This document shows, piece after piece, positions 45,261 through 53,831 of a DNA stretch of 64,000 bases. The stretch's first letter is position 1. Each line of letters begins with the position of its first letter. The position numbers and the translations under genes are program-made. The stretch is taken from NCBI GenBank assembly GCA_045654205.1, contig JAZOMZ010000020.1, positions 1-64,000 on the forward strand. Direction: 5' to 3'. Source of the DNA: Enterocola sp045654205 (GTDB lineage: Bacteria; Bacteroidota; Bacteroidia; Bacteroidales; Paludibacteraceae). A model generated the notes under the pieces. It was not told the origin of the DNA and did not search any database. It was given only the letters and a program-made list of their open reading frames with translations.

Positions 45261-45988
45261 TATTTTTTAGTATTTTGTTTCTTGCTTTGTGTCTTAGATG
45301 GTGACTTTGTTGTCTTGGTTTTCTTAATTCCCTCTGTGTCATTATCGGCTTCAAATGCCATAAACAAAGCCTCACGAGTATAAGCTCTAGCTTGTTTTGA
45401 AAACACCTCGTATGAGTTCTTTTTCTTAAAACGACTCTCTACATCTGATAATTTCTTCTTTACTTTTACTATTTCATCTTTTATATTATTAAGAATCTGA
45501 AGGCGTTCATAATCTGTCATCTCACCAGAAGAAGAAGTGGTACTACTAGACATTTTCTTAGATTCCTTTAATTTTTCACTCACTTGTTCACCCAAATCCA
45601 CAGTAAAATTTAGAACATTATACACCTCTTCTTTGGTTAGTTCATCTAGTTCTGAAAACTTTTCATTTATATTTTTTACCTTTTGCACAACAGCATTACT
45701 CTCTTCTGCTATTTCTTTCACAACCAATGCAGACTTTATGAAATTACTTATTTTTTGAAGTTTCTTTAATGTTTCTTTATTTTGCTCCACTAGTTCAGAG
45801 GTATTATCTGTCTGTTGTTCTATGCTATACCTCTCTTGCATAGCCTCAGCCAATTCCTCTAAAAACAGAGTGAGTCGTTGAGTAATAGAAGCTGGGTCTG
45901 TTACCATAAACTGTGCATACATTGGCATTGGAGTGCAGCTCACCATTAAAAGAACCAATACAGATATGAAAAAATACTTTATATTCAT
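45260..45988 (-). CDS. traI: TraI-like periplasmic protein (DUF4141)
   Basis: The 242-residue protein starts with a signal sequence ending in either a lipobox (LLMVSC) or YAQ. The mature start FMVTDPASITQRL resembles the V-x-DP start of DUF4141/TraI. The rest is helical coiled coil with a very basic, Lys/Thr-rich tail (about 220-242). Proteins in this position resemble VirB5. It is five bases after traG. Confidence 0.78.
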   Translation of the reverse strand: MNIKYFFISVLVLLMVSCTPMPMYAQFMVTDPASITQRLTLFLEELAEAMQERYSIEQQTDNTSELVEQNKETLKKLQKISNFIKSALVVKEIAEESNAVVQKVKNINEKFSELDELTKEEVYNVLNFTVDLGEQVSEKLKESKKMSSSTTSSSGEMTDYERLQILNNIKDEIVKVKKKLSDVESRFKKKNSYEVFSKQARAYTREALFMAFEADNDTEGIKKTKTTKSPSKTQSKKQNTKK

Positions 45989-45992
45989 AATA

Positions 45993-48485
45993 TCAAAAAT
46001 TAAGATTAGTATATTCTTTTATAGCATTTCTAATAGAACCTACCCGTTTCTCAAGTTCCATTAGTTTTGATTTTTCTGTTTTTTCTGTGGTATAAACCAA
46101 ATATTCTTGTTTAGAAACTTCTAACGCATACACCCTAGAATTATTACCATTTAGTGTTATAAACACCTCTTTGTACGGATTTCTGTTAGAAAAATCTAAC
46201 ACTCTATTTAGCGACAATGCCAAGGCAATATCCTTCTCAGTTAACCCCAAAACTTGGGCGATTTCATCGAAAGTATTAGAATACTTTCTCTGATCAAGTA
46301 AAATTTTGCAATCAGCATTTCCCAAGATTGAATTTTTCACTACTTCATTTCCTATAATGTCCTCAATCTCTTGTGTTACTACAATGGCCTCCCCAAAATG
46401 TTTTCTTACAGTTTTAAAAAGATATTTAATAAACTCTGCTGTCCCAGCTTTAGAAATTGCCTTCCAAGCTTCCTCGATGAGAATAAGTTTTCTGGTTTGA
46501 CCAAGTGATGGGTGTCTCATCTTTGAGATGAAAGTATCCATTAATATCAAAGTTACAACTGGGAATAGGGTCTTGTGGTCTTTTATATTATCAATCTCAA
46601 ACACGATGAATCGCTTCTCGAGTAAATCAATATTTTCTGTAGCATTTAATAAATAATCATACATACCACCCTCACTATATGGTCTTAATACTTGAAGCAG
46701 ATTTTCTATATCAAAATGCTCTCTTTCTACTTTAGCATCCTGCAATTTCTTTTTAAACTCTTTCCTTAAAAACTTATAGAAATTTGTAAACGACGGACTT
46801 GTTTTTTTATTTACAATTAACTCTATATAATCATTAATTGCAGTGGAAATATGAGTCTCCTCAACCTTGGTTATATTCTCTGTTTCACTCTTCCATAGAC
46901 AAAAAACCAAAGAAGATAATTGCTCTTTTTTCTCAATGGTATAAATATCATCTTTTACAAAAAAAGGATTGAAACTGATAGGATTTTCTTCTGTATAGGT
47001 GTAATAAATGCCATCCTTACCACCTGTTTCCTCATTAATCATTTTGCAAAGCCCCAAATAACTATCGCCCACATCCACTATTACCACATGAGAGCCTTGT
47101 TCATAATATTGACGTACTAGGTGATTTGTAAAGAATGATTTCCCAGAACCAGAAGGACCAAGGATAAATTTATTTCTGTTATTTATCCATGATTTTTTCA
47201 TTGGCAAATCTGAAATATCCACTTTAAGAGGAATTCCATTGAGTCTATCACAAAGCTTTATTCCAAAGTCTGCCTGCTGAGGTTTTGCGCAAGATTCAGT
47301 TTGAATTAAACACGTAGCAGGCTCTAAAAAAGTTAAGAATGTCATCTCAGATGGATATTGAGATTCACCACCTGGAATTCCAGCCCAAAAGATTTGAGGA
47401 GTAATCACATTGGTCTGGCTAACACAAATATCCAATTCTGATAATTTAGCAGCCACTAATGAGTTCTTTTTTACTAAAGAAATATAGTTTTTATCCCAAA
47501 TTAAAACATTCATTGCAGCTCTAATCGGTCTTAAACTCTTTGATACTGCCTCATCTAGAAACTGCTCATTAAACTTACTATTGATAGAATTTTCACGAGA
47601 AACAGCAGAAAGTGATTTTTGCTGTCTGCCACTTTTTTCTATATCAGAAAGAATTTCTTTTGAGTCATCCAAAAAGAAATATTGATTATAAATATGAGAA
47701 AAGGGAATTCCCCATGCTAAAGATGAAGGGAATGACATAGGAAAAAATACATTGTTATGTGAATATGCTGGATCCTTCGCATAATTATATATCGTAGAGG
47801 GTAACTCCTCAAGATTTCCAATAGAAAAACAACTTACGTAATTGTCTCCTATTTTGAAATCAGTATCCTCTAAATATACATCCATCATAACTTTCTTTTC
47901 TTCATTAAACTCTAATGTCAAGTATTGTTCTATAGCCCCGCTCTGCTGTAGGTCTCCTAAGATCGCTCTCTTAGAAGAATGAGAAACCCCTATCCCATTC
48001 TCATTTAGAATACTAATAAATTGCGATACCTTATCACTGAAATCTTCCCATCTATGCTTGTCCAACATATCATTTGGAATAATTCTATTCCTACACAGAA
48101 TAGACAACATGCTTGTGGTTTTTAGATTTTCCCTTGTTGATAAGGTTATAAAAACATATGATTTATGATTTAAAAATTCTCTTCCATTGAAGTGTTCAGA
48201 AGAAGATATAGATAAAAAACTATCAGAGATTGGTTCATCTTTAAATTCACAATTGTAGAATATATCTTGTTTGTGAACTATTGTATAAGAAGGTAAAACA
48301 CGCAAAGCTCGCACCCACACTTGATGAAAGCGTTCATAATCATTTATTCCAAGAGAATAAACCTCTGGCAACGTTAACTCCAAAGCCATAGTTATGTCGG
48401 CAAACTTGCTTACCAAACAGTTATTCTCCCAAGCTAAAATAGGCAGATAATCTAATATTTTACTAGATTTTTTCATCTCTATCAT
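45993..48485 (-). CDS. traG: TraG-like T4SS ATPase (VirB4-like)
   Basis: The 830-residue protein is the conjugation ATPase of CTnDOT-type systems. Walker A is LGPSGSGKSFFTNHL (about 443) and Walker B is RKLILIEEAWKAIS (about 663), with glutamate where VirB4 usually has aspartate. The N-terminal part (1-400) is the VirB4 membrane-associated domain. It powers assembly of the channel. It overlaps the traF stop by 23 bases; an alternative ATG is at 48476. This is the strongest single marker of a T4SS here. Confidence 0.93.
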   Translation of the reverse strand: MIEMKKSSKILDYLPILAWENNCLVSKFADITMALELTLPEVYSLGINDYERFHQVWVRALRVLPSYTIVHKQDIFYNCEFKDEPISDSFLSISSSEHFNGREFLNHKSYVFITLSTRENLKTTSMLSILCRNRIIPNDMLDKHRWEDFSDKVSQFISILNENGIGVSHSSKRAILGDLQQSGAIEQYLTLEFNEEKKVMMDVYLEDTDFKIGDNYVSCFSIGNLEELPSTIYNYAKDPAYSHNNVFFPMSFPSSLAWGIPFSHIYNQYFFLDDSKEILSDIEKSGRQQKSLSAVSRENSINSKFNEQFLDEAVSKSLRPIRAAMNVLIWDKNYISLVKKNSLVAAKLSELDICVSQTNVITPQIFWAGIPGGESQYPSEMTFLTFLEPATCLIQTESCAKPQQADFGIKLCDRLNGIPLKVDISDLPMKKSWINNRNKFILGPSGSGKSFFTNHLVRQYYEQGSHVVIVDVGDSYLGLCKMINEETGGKDGIYYTYTEENPISFNPFFVKDDIYTIEKKEQLSSLVFCLWKSETENITKVEETHISTAINDYIELIVNKKTSPSFTNFYKFLRKEFKKKLQDAKVEREHFDIENLLQVLRPYSEGGMYDYLLNATENIDLLEKRFIVFEIDNIKDHKTLFPVVTLILMDTFISKMRHPSLGQTRKLILIEEAWKAISKAGTAEFIKYLFKTVRKHFGEAIVVTQEIEDIIGNEVVKNSILGNADCKILLDQRKYSNTFDEIAQVLGLTEKDIALALSLNRVLDFSNRNPYKEVFITLNGNNSRVYALEVSKQEYLVYTTEKTEKSKLMELEKRVGSIRNAIKEYTNLNF

Positions 48486-48786
48486 CTACTATTTGAAATA
48501 CTCTCTTATCTACAATGATGTGTTTTACTAACTTTTTTGATGCAAGTATTTGCATTAGGCCATATTCTCCATAAGTGTTATTCAATTTAAACACACTACA
48601 TACTGCCAACAGAAAAGTGATAATACCTATGAATAATGCCCCCATAGCATTAAGTAGTAGTGATAGAATAAAGCTGAAAAACAATACGGTGAGTATTAAC
48701 AGGACTAAGTAAAAGACATATTGTGCCTTCAGTCCAAAGAATTCTACAGGTTTACCTACTCCTCTGTTGACTTGAAATGTAGCCAT
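48463..48786 (-). CDS. traF: TraF-like small membrane protein (DUF4133, VirB3-like)
   Basis: The ATG at 48786 is preferred over the upstream TTG at 48798 because family members start with M-A-x(3)-N-R-G-[VI]-G-[KR]-P-V-E-F, as here (MATFQVNRGVGKPVEFFGLK). The 107-residue protein has two membrane spans (about 24-70) and a short cytoplasmic tail. DUF4133/TraF is the VirB3 counterpart next to the TraG ATPase. Confidence 0.9.
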   Translation of the reverse strand: MATFQVNRGVGKPVEFFGLKAQYVFYLVLLILTVLFFSFILSLLLNAMGALFIGIITFLLAVCSVFKLNNTYGEYGLMQILASKKLVKHIIVDKRVFQIVDDRDEKI

Positions 48787-48805
48787 CTTAATTTTCAATT
48801 ATGAA

Positions 48806-49114
48806 TTATCCTATGAAGAATGCCCTTATAGCAGTGACTGCTACAATAGCAAAAACACAAGAACCAAACCAAGAGGCTGCTGTTCTAGTAGTATCAGAAC
48901 TTCCAGCAGACCATTTACCATACACTTTCACTGCACCAATAAAACCTATTACGGCACATAGAACATAAAATAAATTTGTAATAGGCTCTACATAAGATAA
49001 GATTTCTGAGTTGGCTTTTTCTAGCGCAGCTACTCCATTACCTTGAGCCATTAACGACGTAAAATTCAATAGGACCAGTGAAAACACACCAATCCCACGT
49101 TTAAAACTTTTCAT
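48806..49114 (-). CDS. traE: TraE-like protein (DUF4134, VirB2-like)
   Basis: The 102-residue protein has a signal peptide (1-23, LMAQ) and two membrane spans in the mature part (about 45-65 and 80-100). This is the DUF4134/TraE layout, similar to VirB2 pilins. The family segment GAVKVYGKWSAG is present. It is 26 bases after the 51-residue gene. Confidence 0.9.
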   Translation of the reverse strand: MKSFKRGIGVFSLVLLNFTSLMAQGNGVAALEKANSEILSYVEPITNLFYVLCAVIGFIGAVKVYGKWSAGSSDTTRTAASWFGSCVFAIVAVTAIRAFFIG

Positions 49115-49140
49115 ACACGATGAGGTTAAAAAATTAATGA

Positions 49141-49296
49141 TTAAACACTAAACTTCTGGACCTTAGATTTTTTTAAATCTGCTGAATCTTTCTTGAAGAA
49201 TTTAAAATACAAAAAGACGGCTACGTTAAATACAATTAACGCAACAGACAGAAAGATCAGACAAGTAGTCCAACTTACTTTTTCTAATCCAAACAT
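49141..49296 (-). CDS. Small single-span membrane protein, first gene of the tra operon
   Basis: A 51-residue frame starts MFGLEKVSWTTCLIFLSVAL, has one membrane span (about 10-32) and a lysine-rich cytoplasmic tail. It lies between the tra promoter and traE with 26-base spacing. There is no hit in memory to a named tra family. Its position as the first gene and its composition argue that it is real. Confidence 0.6.
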   Translation of the reverse strand: MFGLEKVSWTTCLIFLSVALIVFNVAVFLYFKFFKKDSADLKKSKVQKFSV

Positions 49297-49324
49297 GATT
49301 ATTCCAATAAGAATCAAGAGCTAA

Positions 49325-49349
49325 AAACCTACGTTGAGGTCGTAAGTTT
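49325..49349 (-). promoter_or_regulatory. Hairpin at the 5' end of the tra transcript
   Basis: Nine bases (49341-49349) pair with 49325-49333 (one G-U pair) around a seven-base loop. Counting about seven bases from the -7 box places the transcript start at about 49349, so the mRNA would begin with this stem. It may protect the 5' end or be part of a control element. Confidence 0.5.
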
Positions 49350-49355
49350 CTGGTG

Positions 49356-49387
49356 CAAAGTAACGATATATTTTTCTATTTTTCAAA
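49356..49387 (-). promoter_or_regulatory. tra operon promoter
   Basis: On the minus strand TTTG (49384-49387), a 20-base spacer and TTACTTTG (49356-49363, seven of eight to the consensus) precede the 51-residue gene by about 60 bases. Confidence 0.6.
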
Positions 49388-49558
49388 TCATTTTGTGGCA
49401 TTTTAACAAATATTTGCATTTGCTCGCCCTGTTATTATATTAATATTATACGGCCCTTTGTTAACATATTTTAACTACCAAAAGAAGATTAAACCCTCTG
49501 TTTCTCAGCTTATTTTGGCACTCTAAAAAAATATTTTGCTCGTTTTGTAGATATTTTT

Positions 49559-49566
49559 TAACTTTG
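49559..49566 (+). promoter_or_regulatory. spmAB promoter -7 box
   Basis: TAACTTTG lies 22 bases before the start of the SpmA/SpmB fusion gene. The gap to the tra promoter is about 170 bases. Confidence 0.55.
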
Positions 49567-49588
49567 TAAATTGTAAAAACTTTTTTGT

Positions 49589-50824
49589 ATGGTTCTAAAT
49601 TATATTTGGGCAGGTTTCTTTATAATAGCCTTTGTGGTGGCACTCATCCAATGCTTTGTTTTTGGAGACAATATGATATTTGCAAAAATTGTAGATAGCA
49701 CCTTTGATATGTCTAAGTTTGCTGTTATGGATATTGCATTGCCACTTGTGGGTGTAATGACACTTTGGCTAGGGCTTATGAACATAGGCGAAAGAGCTGG
49801 TTGCGTGAGATTCCTTTCTAAAATAATAGGACCATTTTTTAGCCAACTATTTCCTGAAGTTCCAAAAAATCACCCTGTGCATGGGCAATTACTAATGAAC
49901 TTTTCGGCTAATATGCTTGGGCTAGACAATGCCGCAACACCACTTGGTCTTAAGGCAATGAATTCGCTTCAAGAACTAAATCCAAATAAAGACACTGCAT
50001 CTAATGCACAAATTATGTTCTTGGCGCTAAACACATCGGGGCTTACTCTAATACCTATTGCCATAATGGCACAAAGGTCTATACTTGGAGCAGCCAACCC
50101 AACCGACATATTTATTCCACTTTTAATAGCAACTTATTGCTCTACACTAATTGCTATTTTTTACGTTGGAATCAAGCAAAAATTGAGATTGCTAAATAAA
50201 ATTTTTATCTCTTGGATAGGTGGAATTACAGCAGCAATTGGCGGACTTGTTTGGTATGTATCTACTCTGAGTAGAGAAGAAATGATGACATTCTCAAGCA
50301 TTTTTAGTAATGTACTTTTACTTACCATTATTATCGCATTTATTGGTGGAGCGCTATATAAAAAAGTAAATGTATTTGAGGCGTTTATAGATGGAGCCAA
50401 AGAAGGTTTCACCACTTGTATAAAAATTATTCCTTATATGGTTGGAATGCTCGTTGGAATCGCTGTTTTTAGAGCATCTGGTGCAATGGACCTACTTATA
50501 ATGGGAATTGAAAAAATAGTATCTATTTTTACCGATGAAACCGAGTTTATTGGAGCACTTCCAACAGCCTTTATGAAGCCTCTATCTGGTAGCGGTGCAA
50601 AAGCCATGATGGTGGAAGCAATGAAGACCTACGGAGTAGATTCATTTGTGGGCAGACTATCTTGTCTATTCCAAGGTGCTGCAGATACCACATTTTATAT
50701 AATAGCTCTTTACTTCGGCTCTGTGGGCATTAAGAAAACTCGTTACGCAGTGAGCGCAGGTCTTATAGCAGACCTTGGCGGTGTAATTGCTGCTATATTA
50801 ATTGGATATTTATTCTTTGCATAA
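49589..50824 (+). CDS. SpmA/SpmB fusion, nucleoside-recognition membrane protein
   Basis: The 411-residue protein joins the two spore-maturation proteins of Firmicutes in one chain: an SpmA-like half (1 to about 210, LGLDNAATPLGLKAMNSL) and an SpmB-like half (about 225-411, PLSGSGAKAMMVEAMKTYG and LFQGAADTTFYIIALYFGS). Both halves carry the Gate/nucleoside-recognition domain and many membrane spans. Bacteroidota do not sporulate, so the role is different and unknown; transport of a small molecule is likely. It begins the plus-strand group with ybeY and mnmG. Confidence 0.85.
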   Translation: MVLNYIWAGFFIIAFVVALIQCFVFGDNMIFAKIVDSTFDMSKFAVMDIALPLVGVMTLWLGLMNIGERAGCVRFLSKIIGPFFSQLFPEVPKNHPVHGQLLMNFSANMLGLDNAATPLGLKAMNSLQELNPNKDTASNAQIMFLALNTSGLTLIPIAIMAQRSILGAANPTDIFIPLLIATYCSTLIAIFYVGIKQKLRLLNKIFISWIGGITAAIGGLVWYVSTLSREEMMTFSSIFSNVLLLTIIIAFIGGALYKKVNVFEAFIDGAKEGFTTCIKIIPYMVGMLVGIAVFRASGAMDLLIMGIEKIVSIFTDETEFIGALPTAFMKPLSGSGAKAMMVEAMKTYGVDSFVGRLSCLFQGAADTTFYIIALYFGSVGIKKTRYAVSAGLIADLGGVIAAILIGYLFFA

Positions 50825-50830
50825 AAAGTT

Positions 50831-51259
50831 ATGATAAGCTATCATTTAGAAGGTGTAGAAAAACCTAAAATTTGTACAAGAAGAACATCTAAATGGGTAA
50901 AAGATGTGGCAGAAAAACATGGAAAAATAGTCGGTGAAATCGCCTATATTTTCTGCTCAGACGAGTACATAATAGATGTAAATAGAAAGTTCTTAAACCA
51001 CGACTATTACACAGATGTTATCACATTTGACTATAGTGAAGGTAAGAAAATTTCTGGGGATATTTTTATTTCTCTAGACACAGTAAGAACAAATGCCGAG
51101 GCTTTCAATCAAGACTACTATAACGAACTTGAAAGAATCATTATACATGGCATTCTTCACCTTTGTGGTTTCAAAGACAAAGAACCTAAGGACAAAGAAG
51201 AAATGACATATCAAGAAGACGAAGCTATTAAATTACTTATAAAACCGCTTAAGAAATGA
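50831..51259 (+). CDS. ybeY: Endoribonuclease YbeY
   Basis: The 142-residue protein takes part in 16S rRNA maturation. The metal site is HGILHLCGFKD (about 114-124), giving two of the three usual histidines; the third, normally two residues after the glycine-aromatic-D, is not there. The segment VNRKFLNHDYYTDVITFDY is a family match. It follows the SpmA/SpmB gene by six bases and overlaps mnmG by four (ATGA). Confidence 0.88.
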   Translation: MISYHLEGVEKPKICTRRTSKWVKDVAEKHGKIVGEIAYIFCSDEYIIDVNRKFLNHDYYTDVITFDYSEGKKISGDIFISLDTVRTNAEAFNQDYYNELERIIIHGILHLCGFKDKEPKDKEEMTYQEDEAIKLLIKPLKK

Positions 51260-53133
51260 CATTTGAATATGATGTAATAGTAGTAGGAGCAGGCCACGCA
51301 GGTTGCGAGGCAGCAGCTGCAGCAGCCAATATGGGTTCGCGTACATTGCTTATCACAATGGACATGAACAAGATTGCTCAAATGAGTTGTAACCCTGCTA
51401 TTGGTGGTATTGCAAAAGGCCAAATAGTAAGAGAAATCGACGCTCTTGGAGGTTTCACAGGACTTGTTACAGACAGAAGTTCACTTCAGTTTAGAATGCT
51501 AAATCGTTCTAAAGGACCTGCAATGTGGAGTCCACGTTCTCAATGCGACAGAATCAAGTTTATTCAAAACTGGAGACAAGTCTTAGAGAACACAGAAAAC
51601 CTATATATTTGGCAAGATACAGCCGTTGGTTTGATAGTAAAAAATAACACAGTTTGTGGAGCAAAAACTGCATTAAATGTCGATTTCATCGCAAAAAGTG
51701 TGGTACTTACAAATGGTACTTTCCTTAATGGTTTAATGCATATTGGTAAGACCCAACTTGCGGGTGGTAGATGTAGCGAACCTGCCAGCTATGGAATTAC
51801 AGAACAACTAAAAGAACTAGGATTCACTACAGATAGAATGAAGACTGGTACTCCTGTGAGAATTGACATTAGAAGCGTAGATCTATCTCTTGCCACAGAA
51901 CAACCAGGAGAAACAGATTTCCATAAATTCTCATACCTAGACGAACCACTACGTCCACTTAAACAACTACCTTGTTTTACTCTAAACACAAACGAGGAAG
52001 TACACGAAGTGCTTCGCAATGGACTTGCAGATTCTCCTCTTTATAATGGTCAAATAAAGAGTATCGGACCACGTTATTGTCCAAGTATTGAAACTAAAAT
52101 TGTAACATTTGGCGAGAAAGATTCTCACCCACTATTTCTAGAACCAGAGGGAGAAAATTCTACCGAATATTACTTAAATGGATTCTCTTCTTCTCTTCCA
52201 CTAGAAGTACAATTGAATGCTCTACAAAAAATACCAGCATTTAAAAACATTCATATTTTCCGCCCAGGTTACGCTATAGAATACGACTTCTTCGACCCTA
52301 CCCAACTACTACATAGTTTGGAAACAAAACTTGTGAAGAACCTATTCTTTGCAGGTCAAATAAACGGTACAACCGGTTATGAAGAAGCAGGCGGTCAAGG
52401 TTTAGTAGCAGGTATAAATGCTCACCTTGCAGCAAACGGAACAGACCGCTTCAGCCTAGGCAGAGACGAAGCATACATTGGTGTTTTAATAGACGACCTT
52501 GTAACAAAAGGCGTAGATGAACCATACAGAATGTTTACCTCTCGCGCAGAATACCGCATATTACTTCGTCAAGACGACGCAGACCAACGCCTAACTCCTA
52601 AGTCTAGAGAAATAGGACTTGCAGACGACAGACGTTGGGATTTACTTCAAGACAAGATTAAATATTGTGATGAACTAAGCCAAGTATTACGCGAAGCTTC
52701 TGCAAAACCTGAGCAAATAAACGAAGGCCTACTTGCAATAGGAAGCACAGAATTGAAACAAAAACAACGCCTTGGTGAAATACTTCTTCGCCCTGGAGTA
52801 GATATAAATTTCCTTGCAGAACGTGTTCCTGTCTTACGCAAAGCGATAGATGCTCTTCCTGAAAATCGCAAAGAAGAAATCATGGAAGAAGTAGAAATAA
52901 CATTTAAATATTCTGGCTATATCGACAGAGAAAAACAAATAGCAGAGAAGCTACACCGCCTAGAACATATCAAAATAAAAGGCAAATTTGACTATGCTTC
53001 TATCACTGCTATCTCTACCGAAGCACGCCAAAAACTAATTAAAACAGACCCTGAAACCATAGCACAAGCAAGCCGCATTCCAGGAGTTTCTCCTAGCGAT
53101 GTAAATATCTTGTTGGTTATGATGGGGAGATGA
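51256..53133 (+). CDS. mnmG: tRNA uridine-5-carboxymethylaminomethyl enzyme MnmG
   Basis: The 625-residue FAD enzyme acts with MnmE to modify U34 of several tRNAs. The FAD motif is VVGAGHAGCEAAAAAANMG. Family segments include SCNPAIGGIAKGQIVREIDA, GTFLNGLMHIG and GQINGTTGYEEA. The C-terminal helical domain binds MnmE. mnmG (gidA) is often close to the replication origin, and here two parS-like sites follow it. Confidence 0.96.
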   Translation: MTFEYDVIVVGAGHAGCEAAAAAANMGSRTLLITMDMNKIAQMSCNPAIGGIAKGQIVREIDALGGFTGLVTDRSSLQFRMLNRSKGPAMWSPRSQCDRIKFIQNWRQVLENTENLYIWQDTAVGLIVKNNTVCGAKTALNVDFIAKSVVLTNGTFLNGLMHIGKTQLAGGRCSEPASYGITEQLKELGFTTDRMKTGTPVRIDIRSVDLSLATEQPGETDFHKFSYLDEPLRPLKQLPCFTLNTNEEVHEVLRNGLADSPLYNGQIKSIGPRYCPSIETKIVTFGEKDSHPLFLEPEGENSTEYYLNGFSSSLPLEVQLNALQKIPAFKNIHIFRPGYAIEYDFFDPTQLLHSLETKLVKNLFFAGQINGTTGYEEAGGQGLVAGINAHLAANGTDRFSLGRDEAYIGVLIDDLVTKGVDEPYRMFTSRAEYRILLRQDDADQRLTPKSREIGLADDRRWDLLQDKIKYCDELSQVLREASAKPEQINEGLLAIGSTELKQKQRLGEILLRPGVDINFLAERVPVLRKAIDALPENRKEEIMEEVEITFKYSGYIDREKQIAEKLHRLEHIKIKGKFDYASITAISTEARQKLIKTDPETIAQASRIPGVSPSDVNILLVMMGR

Positions 53134-53142
53134 TGTTAGTTT

Positions 53143-53176
53143 TTTTTCGAATGTTCCACGTGGAACATTCGAAAAA
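53143..53176. promoter_or_regulatory. parS-like centromere site 1
   Basis: TGTTCCACGTGGAACA (53152-53167) fits the bacterial parS consensus (tGTTnCACGTGnAACa) exactly. It lies in a longer perfect 34-base palindrome (53143-53176) with T/A-rich ends, which could also terminate mnmG transcription. ParB binding is inferred from the match. Confidence 0.75.
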
Positions 53177-53199
53177 GATGGTGCAATTTTGAATCAGCC

Positions 53200-53219
53200 T
53201 GTGTGTCATTCGACACACA
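53200..53219. repeat. Hairpin between the two parS-like sites
   Basis: TGTGTGTC and GACACACA form a perfect 8-base-pair stem with an ATTC loop. No T run follows. The rest of the gap between the parS-like sites (to 53274) has a 6-base inverted repeat AAGCGA/TCGCTT and no gene. Confidence 0.4.
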
Positions 53220-53274
53220 CAATTGTCGCGACTCGGCAATGCTTAAGCGAGCTTATCATTGCTCTCATCGCTTC

Positions 53275-53296
53275 AATTGTTCCACGTGGAACAATT
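53275..53296. promoter_or_regulatory. parS-like centromere site 2
   Basis: TGTTCCACGTGGAACA (53278-53293) is identical to site 1 in its 16-base core, inside a perfect 22-base palindrome. It lies 17 bases before the apt start, so bound ParB could also affect apt expression. Confidence 0.75.
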
Positions 53297-53312
53297 AACA
53301 TACTTATACCAT

Positions 53313-53831
53313 ATGCAAACCGTAAAAGAAAACATTAGAAAGATTAAGGATTTTCCTGAAAAAGGAGTGGTATTTATAGATTTAACCACAGTGTTTAAAA
53401 ACGCAGAGTGCATGAAAAAAATAGAAGATGCTCTTTACGAAACCTATAAAAACGCAGGTGTAACCAAAGTAATTGGTATAGAATCTAGAGGCTTCTTCTT
53501 CTCTACAATTTTGGCAAACAGAATTGGAGCAGGCTTCGTGCCACTTAGAAAAAAAGGAAAACTTCCAGCAGAAACTCTAGAAGTATCTTACCAAAAAGAA
53601 TACGGAGTTGATACTATTCAAATCCATAAAGACGCGCTAACAGAAGATGACGTTGTAATTCTTCACGACGATATTCTTGCAACAGGCGGCACAATTAAAG
53701 CTGCAATTGAACTAATCAAAAAGTTCAATGTAAAGAAAATTTTCGTTAGTTTCATCGGAGAAATCGACTTCCTTAAAGGTAGAGACAAGATAGACGAAGA
53801 CGTTCAAGTTGATGTATTAATGCACCTATAA
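53313..53831 (+). CDS. apt: Adenine phosphoribosyltransferase
   Basis: The ATG at 53313 is chosen; a longer frame from 53259 would run through the parS-like palindrome. The 172-residue enzyme salvages adenine to AMP with PRPP. The PRPP-binding loop is VVILHDDILATGGT (about 114-127) and the family segment IGIESRGFFF is present. The stop abuts the uvrC start with no gap. Confidence 0.93.
   Translation: MQTVKENIRKIKDFPEKGVVFIDLTTVFKNAECMKKIEDALYETYKNAGVTKVIGIESRGFFFSTILANRIGAGFVPLRKKGKLPAETLEVSYQKEYGVDTIQIHKDALTEDDVVILHDDILATGGTIKAAIELIKKFNVKKIFVSFIGEIDFLKGRDKIDEDVQVDVLMHL

Noticed and set aside
36326..49296. Complete integrative conjugative element
   Set aside because: No integrase, relaxase, coupling protein, excision genes or attachment repeats are present at either boundary in the window.
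49501..49588. Sigma-54 promoter before the SpmA/SpmB gene (TGGCAC near 49516)
   Set aside because: The GC element is not at the required distance; a good TAnnTTTG box explains the start.
53178..53312. tRNA or small RNA gene between the parS-like sites
   Set aside because: Only short hairpins are present; no cloverleaf or terminator was found.
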